Positions 52,367-61,792 of a DNA stretch of 64,000 nt are shown piece after piece. The stretch lies in assembly GCF_000214595.1 (NCBI RefSeq), contig NZ_AFIG01000002.1, forward strand, positions 82,860-146,859, in the 5' to 3' direction. Origin of the DNA: Methylophaga thalassica MP (GTDB taxonomy: Bacteria; Pseudomonadota; Gammaproteobacteria; Nitrosococcales; Methylophagaceae). The notes beneath the pieces were generated by a model. The model was given only the letters and a program-made list of their open reading frames with translations, made no database searches and was not told the DNA's origin. Position numbers and translations under genes: made by a program. The first letter of the stretch is position 1, and the number at the start of each line of letters is the position of its first letter.

Positions 52367-53997
52367 AGAAGTCCATTATCGCTCTACTACTTGTTAGCTT
52401 AAGTGGTTGTGCTATGCCTCCAGAAAAGGAAGTCCGTACCTCAAGAGCCAACCCTGTCCCATCCACAGTTGAAAGCGCCCCACGCACAAGTAATTTCGTG
52501 AGCATAACTACCTCAAAGAAACAACTGATGGATGAACGAGTCACCATCAATAACCCTAAGATTTCGGTTATAGATGCTTTAACTTCGCCAAGCTCTCTTT
52601 CTCGGGCAAATGTCATTGCAAGAGATGCTGGTGTCAATTTAGCAATGAAGATTGGCGTGAAAACGCAAAACGCAAAAATTGAGGATTATATATCTCAGGT
52701 TGAAGGAACCACTGACTACTTTATTGAGCTTCAGGAGACTGGTAGTGATGTGACGCTATATGTTTCTTCTGTCATGACAAAATCATGGGATTTAGCAGCA
52801 CTATCCGATATGCCGACTGTAGAGACAAAATCAGGTTTCTCGGCAACTGGTCAACCCAGTAATAATTCAGGAAATGCAGGTCAAATGGCAGATTTCACTT
52901 CTAATGAGGCAAGTGGGACTCAGCTAACCACAACTCGTTCAGATGAGTCATGGCAATCTCTAATTGATGATGCAAAAAGAATAATTGGCCTAGAAATAAA
53001 CGAAAACTCAGACTCTTCAAATTCTCAGAATGAGAAGACATTAATTCCAGAACTTGGAGAAGGTGATGATCCTATTGCCATGCTTAATGAGCTTGGCAAT
53101 CGTCTTGATGATGAAATGAATCCTTATTTCATTGAGCCATGGGTTGTTGGAAACAAACGTATTGGCAAAATTACAGCTTTCGGCAAGCCAAGCCAGATTC
53201 ACAGACTTGATGAATATTTGAGCAGGTTGTCAACTCAAAGCCAGCGTCAGATCTACATGGAAGGTGCCATTCTTGATGTCAAAACCACTAATGGTCATGG
53301 CTATGGTATTGATTGGAGTGCTGTATATGCCAATGATGATAAAACGCTTTCACTGAGTGGAAGTGCCTCACAAGCTTTATCCATAGTGGATGGAGGAACC
53401 TGGTCATTTGCTGCTTCAATTCCATTTGGAGATGTAACGTTAAACTCAGTTATCAATTCTCTTCGTGAACAAGGTTCAGTATCAGTTCAAAGCCAACCAA
53501 GATTAACTATTACTAATGGCTATACAGCCTACCTAGGAAGTACTCAAGAGTTTAGTTTTGTATCAAATGTTGAGTTCTTACCCCTTAGTACAGGTAACAG
53601 TTCTAATGCCGCTTCTGATACGGCTATTACTACCCAGCTATCACGTGTAAATGTGGGTATAAAAATCGCTGTTACACCGAAGTTACTAGATAATGGAAAA
53701 ATTCTTGTCAACATTGTTCCATTTCTAAGCACCATTGCTGGTACCACACCAATTAAGTCGGCTGGTGAGATATATGAAACTCCAAATATAGCTCTCCAAG
53801 AAATGGCCACACAAGTCATCACAGAGAGTGGCAGCCCGATCTATTTAGGCGGTCTTGTAGTAAATAGAATGCTGCAGAACGCTAAGAATCTACCTATTAA
53901 GAACAAAGCGCTTTCAAAAGCACTCGGTAGCGCCTCATTCGAAGAGGAAAATACTGAACTTGTCATTGTTGTGACTCCAAGGGAAGTGGGCGCATGA
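52363..53997 (+). CDS. pilN: Type IVb pilus secretin lipoprotein
   Basis: 544 residues. Lipoprotein signal with LSGC near residue 15. The N-terminal domains precede a secretin core: QRQIYMEGAILDVKT, VQSQPRLTITNGYTAYLGS, VGIKIAVTPKLLDNGKILVNI and the end ESGSPIYLGGLVVNR. This is the outer-membrane ring through which the pilus leaves, PilN in R64 or BfpB in other systems. Four-base overlaps with both neighbours. Confidence 0.9.
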   Translation: MKKSIIALLLVSLSGCAMPPEKEVRTSRANPVPSTVESAPRTSNFVSITTSKKQLMDERVTINNPKISVIDALTSPSSLSRANVIARDAGVNLAMKIGVKTQNAKIEDYISQVEGTTDYFIELQETGSDVTLYVSSVMTKSWDLAALSDMPTVETKSGFSATGQPSNNSGNAGQMADFTSNEASGTQLTTTRSDESWQSLIDDAKRIIGLEINENSDSSNSQNEKTLIPELGEGDDPIAMLNELGNRLDDEMNPYFIEPWVVGNKRIGKITAFGKPSQIHRLDEYLSRLSTQSQRQIYMEGAILDVKTTNGHGYGIDWSAVYANDDKTLSLSGSASQALSIVDGGTWSFAASIPFGDVTLNSVINSLREQGSVSVQSQPRLTITNGYTAYLGSTQEFSFVSNVEFLPLSTGNSSNAASDTAITTQLSRVNVGIKIAVTPKLLDNGKILVNIVPFLSTIAGTTPIKSAGEIYETPNIALQEMATQVITESGSPIYLGGLVVNRMLQNAKNLPIKNKALSKALGSASFEEENTELVIVVTPREVGA

Positions 53998-54881
53998 TTG
54001 CAGCAAATATTCGTCTCTCCATTGAAGGCAAAGAAGTTGTTTTAATTCGTGATGTTATTGGTAAGGCACCCTCTGAAAAATACACTCGACAGGATGAAGG
54101 TTCTCTGCATATTTGGTATGAAGAGACAGTTCTAACTGAAACTCGGGAGGCAAATCCTGATGCCAAAGTATATGGTCTATGGCAGACATTAATTGCTTCA
54201 GGCGTTATTGATTTAGACCAAAAACTCCAAGTCCTTTATACAAACGACAGTAAAGATATCGGTTATTACCTTTACATCAATAGCGGTGTAATGCAATCAG
54301 GTTCCATTTTCAATAGTGAACTCCAGTCGTTACCTAGTTCTGCTTTGACGGAAGAATTTAGTCTCGATGACGCAATCATTCTGAACTCTGATGAAAGCAC
54401 TCTCAAGCTACCTGCTGAACAGCTCAAAACTCAAAAAGAGATAGTTAAACAATCTCTAGCCAAGAAAAAAAGCAATCAACAGAGATCTACCATGACTGTA
54501 GTCTTGATTATTGCTTGTGGGTTGGCCATGGATACGTTCCTCGATATTCAGCATGAAAAACAAGCTCAGTTGTTTTCTGCTTTAGAAAACAAATTGACTG
54601 TGACTCAAGATGAACTCGCATCTCTGGCAAAGAGAAAACGCTACAACATACCCTCACAAAAAGAAACGCTTACTAAGCTCTACAACGTTACCGACTCTCT
54701 ACATGATGAAGCCTTATCAGCAAGTTTCAGCTTGAAATCAAATGAAATTGTAAAAGTATTTGTTAAGAACACGAATGTTAATGCTGCTCGAATATCAATG
54801 CTGGCAAGTGGTGATATTCAAACAGTTCGCGTTTCTCCAGAGCAGTCGGTTATAACCTGGGTGAACAAAAATGAAAATTAA
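53994..54881 (+). CDS. pilO: Pilus inner-membrane assembly protein (PilO-like)
   Basis: 295 residues. A cytoplasmic N-terminal domain of about 160 residues, one membrane helix (about 166-182: MTVVLIIACGLAMDTFL) and a periplasmic coiled-coil part. This layout matches PilO of R64-type pili (TcpD/BfpC-like role), and so does its place between secretin and PilP. Sequence motifs are weak. Confidence 0.7.
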   Translation: MIAANIRLSIEGKEVVLIRDVIGKAPSEKYTRQDEGSLHIWYEETVLTETREANPDAKVYGLWQTLIASGVIDLDQKLQVLYTNDSKDIGYYLYINSGVMQSGSIFNSELQSLPSSALTEEFSLDDAIILNSDESTLKLPAEQLKTQKEIVKQSLAKKKSNQQRSTMTVVLIIACGLAMDTFLDIQHEKQAQLFSALENKLTVTQDELASLAKRKRYNIPSQKETLTKLYNVTDSLHDEALSASFSLKSNEIVKVFVKNTNVNAARISMLASGDIQTVRVSPEQSVITWVNKNEN

Positions 54882-55347
54882 AGCCTTACTCAAAAGACTA
54901 AACCAGTACAGCAGTCTCGTCCTTTTACTTATTGTGACCAGCATAGGTACATGTTGGTATGTCTTAAGTAATGAAGCTGAACGGATTGATCCTGATTTCA
55001 AAAAAACCAAAGCACTCATAAGTATGTATGAGACTGAAATCGAGGAAATGTCAGTCCAGCAAGACCTTCCGAAGCTAGATTCAATCTGGTTCAACATTCA
55101 GTCAATCGCCAGCCAATACAACGTCAAGGTTTCTTCGATTGAAAAAATCGAAGATGCAAAGTTTTCCGAGGGGGATATTCCATGCGGTCAGGCTTGGTTC
55201 GGCTCTTTACAGGGAACCAGCAAGAACGTAGCTGCAGCTGCTTTGGAAATCCAGAATGAATTACCAGTTATGTACGGTCAAGCCGTGATTGATAACAAGG
55301 TAATGGGACTTAGTTTCGCCGCAATGGGAATCATAGACTTTAATTAA
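54871..55347 (+). CDS. Pilus accessory membrane protein
   Basis: 158 residues with one N-terminal helix (about 14-32), a short coiled coil and a small periplasmic domain, the plan of GspM/PilO-type alignment proteins. It overlaps the previous gene by 11 bases. Probably joins the inner-membrane platform with the 53994 product and PilP. No closer match recognised. Confidence 0.65.
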   Translation: MKIKALLKRLNQYSSLVLLLIVTSIGTCWYVLSNEAERIDPDFKKTKALISMYETEIEEMSVQQDLPKLDSIWFNIQSIASQYNVKVSSIEKIEDAKFSEGDIPCGQAWFGSLQGTSKNVAAAALEIQNELPVMYGQAVIDNKVMGLSFAAMGIIDFN

Positions 55348-55356
55348 GAGGTAAAG

Positions 55357-55872
55357 ATGAAGAAGACATACATATTGGCAATGCTCCCTATTTTAATGGC
55401 TCTAATCCAACATCCAGCTTTAGCGGAGGGTTCCATTTCATTGACACCAGAGCAGATCAGTCATGAAAAAGCCTTAAAAGAATTGAGAAGGCAAAAAGAA
55501 ATCATTAAGGAGAATCACGACAGGGCCTTACTCCTAGCTGAGTGTAGAGACTTAGGGATTGATTGTAGCTCTGGAACGACTTTAGAAATCATGGAACCTG
55601 TAGAAAAGTCTCAGCCAAAAAATACTGAGTTTAATGATGTTCAAGATATTCAGGGCCTTATATCAACGCCAGTTATGAATGGCTCAGATACTCCTGTGCT
55701 TGAAGCCATTCAAAACCAAAGTGCTCAACTTAAATATAACGGAAAAAGTGAATGGGCAATGGTAGGTAACAAGGTTGGTCAATGGCAAGTCGTTCACATC
55801 GATGCATCAAAAGTACGACTCAAAAATCTACGTAACCCAAACACAATTAAAACTCTTTTATTACGGTGGTAA
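55357..55872 (+). CDS. pilP: Pilus biogenesis protein PilP
   Basis: 171 residues with a signal peptide (cleavage after ALA near 22), a coiled region (SHEKALKELRRQKEIIKENHDR), a Cys pair (ECRDLGIDC) and a C-terminal domain with WAMVGNKVGQWQVVHIDASKVRL. This is the R64 PilP plan, a periplasmic link between platform and secretin. AGAGGTAAAG precedes the ATG. Confidence 0.78.
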   Translation: MKKTYILAMLPILMALIQHPALAEGSISLTPEQISHEKALKELRRQKEIIKENHDRALLLAECRDLGIDCSSGTTLEIMEPVEKSQPKNTEFNDVQDIQGLISTPVMNGSDTPVLEAIQNQSAQLKYNGKSEWAMVGNKVGQWQVVHIDASKVRLKNLRNPNTIKTLLLRW

Positions 55873-55877
55873 TTGAA

Positions 55878-57521
55878 ATGCTAATGACTAATACAGAAGT
55901 TTTATTCCAGAAAATAGTAAAAATCCTGATTGAAATCGAGGCTACTACAGAATTACATGCTAAACATTGGCAAGCACCTGAAAATGAATCGATGATTTTC
56001 GAGACGTTAGTATCTGAAAGCGTTTCAACCGCTGATATTGCTAAAGCCTTTTCAATACATAAAAACCAGAAACTATATTCAGAGTCTGAGCATGGCGAAT
56101 TCATTATTTCTGGAAATGGTTGGGGTATTGCCAATGACATTCTGTTCATAGCAAACCCATTTAGCCCCGAATTGGAAGAACTGCTTGATAGTCGAGGCAG
56201 AGGCGTTTATCACTTCGAGGGAATTGGAATTCTGGAAGGGAGTATCTTCGATACATCACCAAAGAACTCAAATGAAAATGACCTAGATAAAAACATAAAC
56301 AAAATGATTGAAATGGCTCTACATAAAGGAGCCAGCGATATTCATATATCTCCCAGGACCAACAATCACATATCAATTCAATTTAGGGTCGACGGTGTAA
56401 AGACTGTCTACAAGCATGATATTGCAATGGATGATTATGGCTCATTTTCAAATCGAATACTTGCAAAAGCATCAACAGTAGGCGGTAGCCCTACAACGCC
56501 ATTAGATCTAAAGTTTCGTCATGAATGGAACGGGCGATCGATAGAAGTACGTCTTGCAGCGTCACCGGTCATTCAAGGTGGAGAAGCACATTACTTTTTT
56601 GTGCTACGACTATTAAATCCAACCGGTCAATTAAGAAGCCTGGAGGAGATCGGATTTCCAGATATTGAGGTGCAAACCTTAAATCATCTTTGTCGGTCAC
56701 CGAAAGGTTTGATAATCATTACCGGTCCTACAGGCTCAGGTAAATCGACAACCCTATATGCCATGCTTAAACGTATCCAGGAATTAAGGCCTGGCGATTC
56801 CCTACAAACGATTGAAGATCCAGTAGAGATTGAGCTTCAAGGAGTTGAACAGTCACAAATCAACTCTTCCTCAGGAATGACATTTGCCAGTGCCCTACGT
56901 TCGAAACTTCGTCAAGATCCAGACGTTATCCTTGTCGGTGAGCTTCGTGATTTAGAAACCACCAAACTGGCTATCGAAGCTTCAATGACCGGACACTTGG
57001 TATTAACAACCTTGCACACGAACAGTGCTGTCCAGGCAATTCCCCGACTTATCAACCTTGGAGTCGACCCAACTACACTTGCAGATAGTCTCTTAGCGAT
57101 ATCAGCTCAAAGAATGGTAAGAAATGTATGTCCTCACTGCAGTACTAAGGAGCCATTTGGAGCTAACACAGAAGTTTCGGCTAAGTACGGTTCTTTGAGA
57201 CATGCACCAATGCAAAGTGAAAAAATTAGCATTGCCAATACTAAAGGTTGCCAACATTGTGATTCCGGCTATTCGGGTAGAAGTGTTGTATCGGAGTTAA
57301 TGATAGTCGACCCATGGACACAACAAGAGATTATTAAGAATAGTCCTGCTCATGAAATCGAAAAAACACATAGAAACAATCAATACATGACTATGTGGGA
57401 CAACGGAATTTCTCTCGTAAAAGAAAATAAAACGACCATCCAGGAGCTCGAATCACGTCTCTCAACCCTCGCTGCATACGGTCAACATTTCACTTATGGT
57501 CGAGAAACAAACTTACTTTAA
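55878..57521 (+). CDS. pilQ: Pilus assembly ATPase PilQ (GspE family)
   Basis: 547 residues. The GspE/PilB family boxes are present: KGASDIHISPRTN, GPTGSGKSTTLYAML (Walker A), TIEDPVEIEL (Asp box), LRQDPDVILVGELRD (Walker B), TGHLVLTTLHTNSAVQ (His box) and a zinc site CPHCST...GCQHCDSGYSG. It powers pilus extension. I place the start at ATG 55878, eight bases after GGTGG; a GTG frame at 55866 overlaps the PilP stop. Confidence 0.92.
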   Translation: MLMTNTEVLFQKIVKILIEIEATTELHAKHWQAPENESMIFETLVSESVSTADIAKAFSIHKNQKLYSESEHGEFIISGNGWGIANDILFIANPFSPELEELLDSRGRGVYHFEGIGILEGSIFDTSPKNSNENDLDKNINKMIEMALHKGASDIHISPRTNNHISIQFRVDGVKTVYKHDIAMDDYGSFSNRILAKASTVGGSPTTPLDLKFRHEWNGRSIEVRLAASPVIQGGEAHYFFVLRLLNPTGQLRSLEEIGFPDIEVQTLNHLCRSPKGLIIITGPTGSGKSTTLYAMLKRIQELRPGDSLQTIEDPVEIELQGVEQSQINSSSGMTFASALRSKLRQDPDVILVGELRDLETTKLAIEASMTGHLVLTTLHTNSAVQAIPRLINLGVDPTTLADSLLAISAQRMVRNVCPHCSTKEPFGANTEVSAKYGSLRHAPMQSEKISIANTKGCQHCDSGYSGRSVVSELMIVDPWTQQEIIKNSPAHEIEKTHRNNQYMTMWDNGISLVKENKTTIQELESRLSTLAAYGQHFTYGRETNLL

Positions 57522-57534
57522 TCTGGAGAAAAAA

Positions 57535-57975
57535 ATGAGTAATTATCAAAGAACGAAAAGCCAAACTGGTTTCACACTAGTTGAGCTGATGATCGTAGTT
57601 GCTGTACTTGGTATTTTAGCCTCTTTAGGGCTGAAAGGTTACCAATCATGGATTAGAACAACGAATGTAGATGTAGCAAGTTATTTCGTTGAACGTGATT
57701 TTTTCTCTGCTGCATCTCAATGTTACAGAATGAATCGTTCATATTCTCAATGTAACAAGAATGAACTGGTCACTTTTGGACTTGATGACAAAACACCCTG
57801 GGATCTAGATTGGACGGTGAGTATTTCTGGAAATACCTTTACCTTAAATCTACCTACATCAGATTCAGTATCTGCAGAGATGCTAGCTAAACGCTTAAAC
57901 TCAAGCGATGTGGATCATATCAGCAATGCCACAAACTCATCTTCTGCAGTAACAATTTCTCTGGCAATGCCGTAA
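57535..57975 (+). CDS. Type IV pilin, probably the major subunit
   Basis: 146 residues. Leader of about 12 residues ending in G, then FTLVELMIVVAVLGILASLGLKGY, split by the prepilin peptidase, with the essential Glu at position 5. The rest is a small pilin globular domain with a Cys pair (SQCYRMNRSYSQCNK). GGAGA precedes the ATG at 57535. No prepilin peptidase gene is in this window. Confidence 0.85.
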   Translation: MSNYQRTKSQTGFTLVELMIVVAVLGILASLGLKGYQSWIRTTNVDVASYFVERDFFSAASQCYRMNRSYSQCNKNELVTFGLDDKTPWDLDWTVSISGNTFTLNLPTSDSVSAEMLAKRLNSSDVDHISNATNSSSAVTISLAMP

Positions 57976-59129
57976 TGCAAGCTTTAGTTAAGTTTCTTCA
58001 ATTGGATAGCAGCAGCAGATGGCAGCTTTTTGAAACTGATACTGAAGAAGAACTCTACGATATTCCAGGTTTGGGAGACACTATAGAGTCAGTCATTCCT
58101 ATCCCTTTCAATCTAAAGCTTGGTAGAACAGAGTTAGCGTTATCGGAGCAGCTACTTTTAGTTGCTCAAGTTGCAACCCTTGTTGATTCAGGGGCAAAGG
58201 TGGCAAAAGGTATTATGGAAATCGTCGATTCTGCGGACTTCCTTAAAAAGTTCAGAAATGATCCTAGACTGAATCATGCGAGTAAGGTCTCGGATTACCT
58301 AGGAATTTTTGGCGTTAGTAGGACCGTAAAATTGCTAGTTATAGCAGGTGAAAAGTCAGGGCGTCTAAGTGAATCCCTGAATTCTGCTGTAGAAAACATT
58401 GAACAGGATCTGGAACTGCAGAAAATTAGTGGCGCCGACATGAAAGTGGGCGTTTTTTATCTCATTGGTGGCTTGCTATCGATCTTTATATCTAGTCTAG
58501 CACTCGGTGATGCTGCCCAAAATATGATCGATGTTCCAGCAATTAAAGATAATTCAGCAACGCATTTAATAGCTGGTTTCTACCATTTCATGACTGAGCA
58601 AACCGTACTTTTTATAGTAATAATTGCTGGCATCATCAGCTTATTAACATACCTATGGCAAAACGTTGTTGGGTTTAGGCAATTTCCAATCGCGAAATCA
58701 TTAAGCGAGCTAATTAAGTCTAGACGGTCAGCAAACTTTCTATCCACATGGATTCCACTTTACCTATCAGGTATCGATAACGATAAGTCATTGGAATTAA
58801 TCTCAAAGAATTTAAGCGGTGAAAATAAAAGAGCTACTGAAACTATTCAAGAAGGAGTTAATGCAGGTTCTACTATCCCGGCCAGTCTTTTCTCTAATTA
58901 CTGGTCATCCAGCCTCATATTAGGTTTGAAAAGCTTCGATGACGCACATGATGAGGCAAGGAGAAAATTACTGGCTAGAGTGAGAAGACTTTTACTGACT
59001 GAAATTCTAGTCACAGGTAAACGCTTTTCAGGTATAGCACTTAAAGCTGGACTAACCTCTGGCTCTATATCTGTTCTATTAATGGCATTAGGCTTTTACG
59101 CGCCAATGTTCTTTTCAAGGGCTGGATAA
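57975..59129 (+). CDS. pilR: Pilus inner-membrane platform protein PilR (GspF/TcpE family)
   Basis: 384 residues. Two similar halves, each with long amphipathic helices (for example EQLLLVAQVATLVDSGAKVAKG and SANFLSTWIPLYLSGI), and three membrane helices near 160-180, 214-232 and 357-378. This is the PilC/GspF platform that the ATPases act on. Start and previous stop share TAATG. Confidence 0.85.
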   Translation: MQALVKFLQLDSSSRWQLFETDTEEELYDIPGLGDTIESVIPIPFNLKLGRTELALSEQLLLVAQVATLVDSGAKVAKGIMEIVDSADFLKKFRNDPRLNHASKVSDYLGIFGVSRTVKLLVIAGEKSGRLSESLNSAVENIEQDLELQKISGADMKVGVFYLIGGLLSIFISSLALGDAAQNMIDVPAIKDNSATHLIAGFYHFMTEQTVLFIVIIAGIISLLTYLWQNVVGFRQFPIAKSLSELIKSRRSANFLSTWIPLYLSGIDNDKSLELISKNLSGENKRATETIQEGVNAGSTIPASLFSNYWSSSLILGLKSFDDAHDEARRKLLARVRRLLLTEILVTGKRFSGIALKAGLTSGSISVLLMALGFYAPMFFSRAG

Positions 59130-59621
59130 GTGAAGCAGCAAGGTTTTACTTTAGTTGAATTGCTAATTGTCTTGATGGTGATGGCAATTATTGCAGTAGC
59201 ACTACTGCCGACAGCCATTCGTAGTATGGACAGTTATCGAGTCATAGCAACTGTTGAGGAAATGAAGGCCATAGCAGGCTTTGCTGAACTTGCTCGTCAA
59301 CTACCAGGCGGTGACCAGTTCAATAATTCCACTACCAAAGCAGTGGCTAGCTTTCTTGAATCCTATGACGTTACAAACATTGGCATGTCGTCAACATCTG
59401 ATAAAAAGAATCATTGGTCAGAATCTTACCTTATAACGACAACGGGAAAAGCTGCACAGGTTACGACCACTGTTCCATTAAAAGGCATTAATCCATTTGA
59501 AGTTATTGCTAAATCATCAGGTACGGGAACGTCTCTAACTTACACCCATCGAGTTAGTCCAGATAACTACACCAGACTTATGCATGTGCGTGGCAATAAG
59601 CATATTCTTTATTTGGAATAA
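59130..59621 (+). CDS. Second type IV pilin-like protein
   Basis: 163 residues from a GTG directly after the PilR stop. The leader is only four residues and ends in G, then FTLVELLIVLMVMAIIAVALLP, a typical prepilin helix. The globular part is Thr/Ser-rich with a YTHRVSPDNYTRL block. Probably a minor pilin, or the PilS-like subunit if the 57535 protein is minor. Confidence 0.8.
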   Translation: MKQQGFTLVELLIVLMVMAIIAVALLPTAIRSMDSYRVIATVEEMKAIAGFAELARQLPGGDQFNNSTTKAVASFLESYDVTNIGMSSTSDKKNHWSESYLITTTGKAAQVTTTVPLKGINPFEVIAKSSGTGTSLTYTHRVSPDNYTRLMHVRGNKHILYLE

Positions 59622-59624
59622 AAA

Positions 59625-60677
59625 ATGGAAAAAATAAATAACCAAGCTGGTTTTACTCTCATTGAGCTGATGATAAGCATGTTGATCGTCAGTGTTCTCA
59701 TTGTGCCTTTCGTATATCAAAAACAGGTTAAGTACAAAGAAGAGCTGGATGCAATTACATTAAGTGAAATTCAGGATATTGGTACCAGCGCTCAAAACTA
59801 TGCCGCAGAACAAAACTTATCCTGGCCAGATGAAGAAAATCAATGTAGTTCAGCAATCTCATTAATGAAGAACGAGGGCTATTTAAGTGGTCTCAGTGAT
59901 AACTCAGTTTTTGACACAGCTTATAAAACTACATGCACGTCCAGTCCAGGAAGCAGATTCTCAGTTGAAGTTGATACCAAAACTACTTCACAAGCTGAAA
60001 TTATAGCGAGTTACCTTGCTTCAAGTGTAGTAACAGGAAAAACGGTTAGCTATTCAATCCCACTACCATCATCTATACCTGCCTTAGAACACTTGCTACC
60101 AAGAGATGGCTCACGCCCGATGACAGGTGATCTAGATTTAGGTGATAACAATATAGTGAATATCAATGATGCAACAGCTAAAGGCGATATCGAAGCAGAT
60201 AGAATCATAACTACCAAGATACTCGATAAAGATGACCCTGATTACTATATTGATCTGAATAATTCATCGCACATGAATAATGTATCTATGGATGTGGCTA
60301 GTCTTGAAAACAGCTATGTGCTCGGTGATGCATGCAAAACAAAACAGATTGGCACAACAATTAATGGTGAGCTTCTAACCTGTGTATCAGGAGTTTGGAC
60401 TCGTGGCGGTTCGTCCGTTCAGCTTAAGGCTAGCACGGCTTCACATGGTCAAGTAGTAAAACCTATTGATGGTTTTACCCCGGACCAATGTGTCATCTCA
60501 CTATCGGGTGTTCCATATAAAAATGATGGAGGTTACAAAAGAAGTCGACATTTCTCTCATTACTACAACTTAAGAGCTGATGGTTGGCAAGTGATGGCAG
60601 GGGTAAGAGATATTTCCGACAACCGGCTTCGCCACACTTCAGCAGTCATTCAGTATTCTCTTGTTTGTAGTTCATGA
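59625..60677 (+). CDS. PilV-like tip adhesin, copy A
   Basis: 350 residues. Prepilin start (NQAGFTLIELMISMLIVSV), a long common part with SAQNYAAEQNLSWPDEENQC, SSIPALEHLLPRDGSRPMTGDLDLGD, and a variable end with a C-x-LLTC-x-GVW block (ACKTKQIGTTINGELLTCVSG) and a SLSGVPYKNDGG-containing domain. PilV proteins of R64-type pili sit at the pilus tip and choose the recipient cell. It is nearly identical in plan to the next gene but has a different C-terminus. Confidence 0.8.
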   Translation: MEKINNQAGFTLIELMISMLIVSVLIVPFVYQKQVKYKEELDAITLSEIQDIGTSAQNYAAEQNLSWPDEENQCSSAISLMKNEGYLSGLSDNSVFDTAYKTTCTSSPGSRFSVEVDTKTTSQAEIIASYLASSVVTGKTVSYSIPLPSSIPALEHLLPRDGSRPMTGDLDLGDNNIVNINDATAKGDIEADRIITTKILDKDDPDYYIDLNNSSHMNNVSMDVASLENSYVLGDACKTKQIGTTINGELLTCVSGVWTRGGSSVQLKASTASHGQVVKPIDGFTPDQCVISLSGVPYKNDGGYKRSRHFSHYYNLRADGWQVMAGVRDISDNRLRHTSAVIQYSLVCSS

Positions 60678-61738
60678 AACATAGTATGAGAACTAATAAA
60701 GGCTTCACATTGATAGAGCTGTTGTTGGTAATGATGATAACCAGCATTTTGGTTGGGCCATATATCTACCAAAAAACAGTGGAGCTTAAGGATGAGCGAG
60801 TAAGAATCACCATGAGCGAAATATCAGATATTGCTACTAGTGCTCAGAACTATGCTGCCGAGCAAAACTTAAAATGGCCAGATGAAGATAATCAATGTCG
60901 TTCAGCAATTTCGCTTATGCGAGATGACGGTTATCTAGGTAGTTTAAGTGATATTTCCATCTATGAAACAAGCTACTCAACATTATGTTCTAGCATTAAC
61001 GGCAGTCGTTTTTTTGTTGAAGTAGAGACTAAAACCTCTGCAGAGGCCGAGATTCTTGCTAGTTATTTACCTTCTAGCGATGCTAGTGGAAAATCAATTA
61101 GCTTTTCAGTTCCTCTACCTTCATCCATACCGGCATTAGATCATCTTCTCCCCAGAGATGGGTCACGTCCTATGACCGGAAATCTGAATTTAGATAACAA
61201 TGATATCGAAGATGTTAACCAAATTAGCACTGAAACTGTTCTCCTAAACTCAGTAGTTACAAAAGGAAGCTCATGTTCAAAAAATGGCCTCATTGCTCGT
61301 AACAATGGTGGACTAATACTCAGTTGTAACCAAGGTGTATGGACAGGTGCTGCTGGTAGTCCTGAAGGAATGCTCGCACATTTCTATCTAGATTCTTGTC
61401 CTGATGGCTGGAAAGTAGCCGATGGAAGTCAGGGAACAATTGATGCCAGGGGTAAGTTTTTAAGATCTCTTGATTTAGGGCGTGGGTTAGATCTTGGGAG
61501 GAACCTTGGAAGCACCCAAGGAGATGCCATCAGAAATATTACAGGCAGCGGTATTGCTAGTGGTGGATATGCTAATGCAAGAGGGGCTTTCTACAAATCA
61601 AGTGGTTATAACCCACAAGACTTTAATGGTTCAGAGCAGCACTATACTGCAAATTTTGATGCCTCCAGAGTAGTACCTACAGCTAATGAGAATCGGCCAG
61701 TAAATCTTGCACTATTAACTTGCCAGAAGTTTGATTAA
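60674..61738 (+). CDS. PilV-like tip adhesin, copy B with phage-collar-type end
   Basis: 354 residues. The first 175 residues parallel copy A (NKGFTLIELLLVMMITS, SAQNYAAEQNLKWPDEDNQC, SSIPALDHLLPRDGSRPMTGNL). The end differs: CSKNG...LILSCNQGVWTGAAG, then a domain with GMLAHFYLDSCPDGWKVADG, DARGKFLRSLDLGRG and ENRPVNLALLTCQK, which is the plan of phage tail-collar/fibre domains. A second GFTLIELL start exists at 60686. The stop/start overlap (ATGA) couples it to copy A. Confidence 0.82.
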   Translation: MKHSMRTNKGFTLIELLLVMMITSILVGPYIYQKTVELKDERVRITMSEISDIATSAQNYAAEQNLKWPDEDNQCRSAISLMRDDGYLGSLSDISIYETSYSTLCSSINGSRFFVEVETKTSAEAEILASYLPSSDASGKSISFSVPLPSSIPALDHLLPRDGSRPMTGNLNLDNNDIEDVNQISTETVLLNSVVTKGSSCSKNGLIARNNGGLILSCNQGVWTGAAGSPEGMLAHFYLDSCPDGWKVADGSQGTIDARGKFLRSLDLGRGLDLGRNLGSTQGDAIRNITGSGIASGGYANARGAFYKSSGYNPQDFNGSEQHYTANFDASRVVPTANENRPVNLALLTCQKFD

Positions 61739-61792
61739 AAATACTACTTCGTAAATAAGCCAAAATATTAGAAAAAAATGAGCTAAGAATAA

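Noticed and set aside
59625-61738. Shufflon in the pilV region
   Set aside because: No inverted sfx-type repeats and no shufflon recombinase gene seen in this region.
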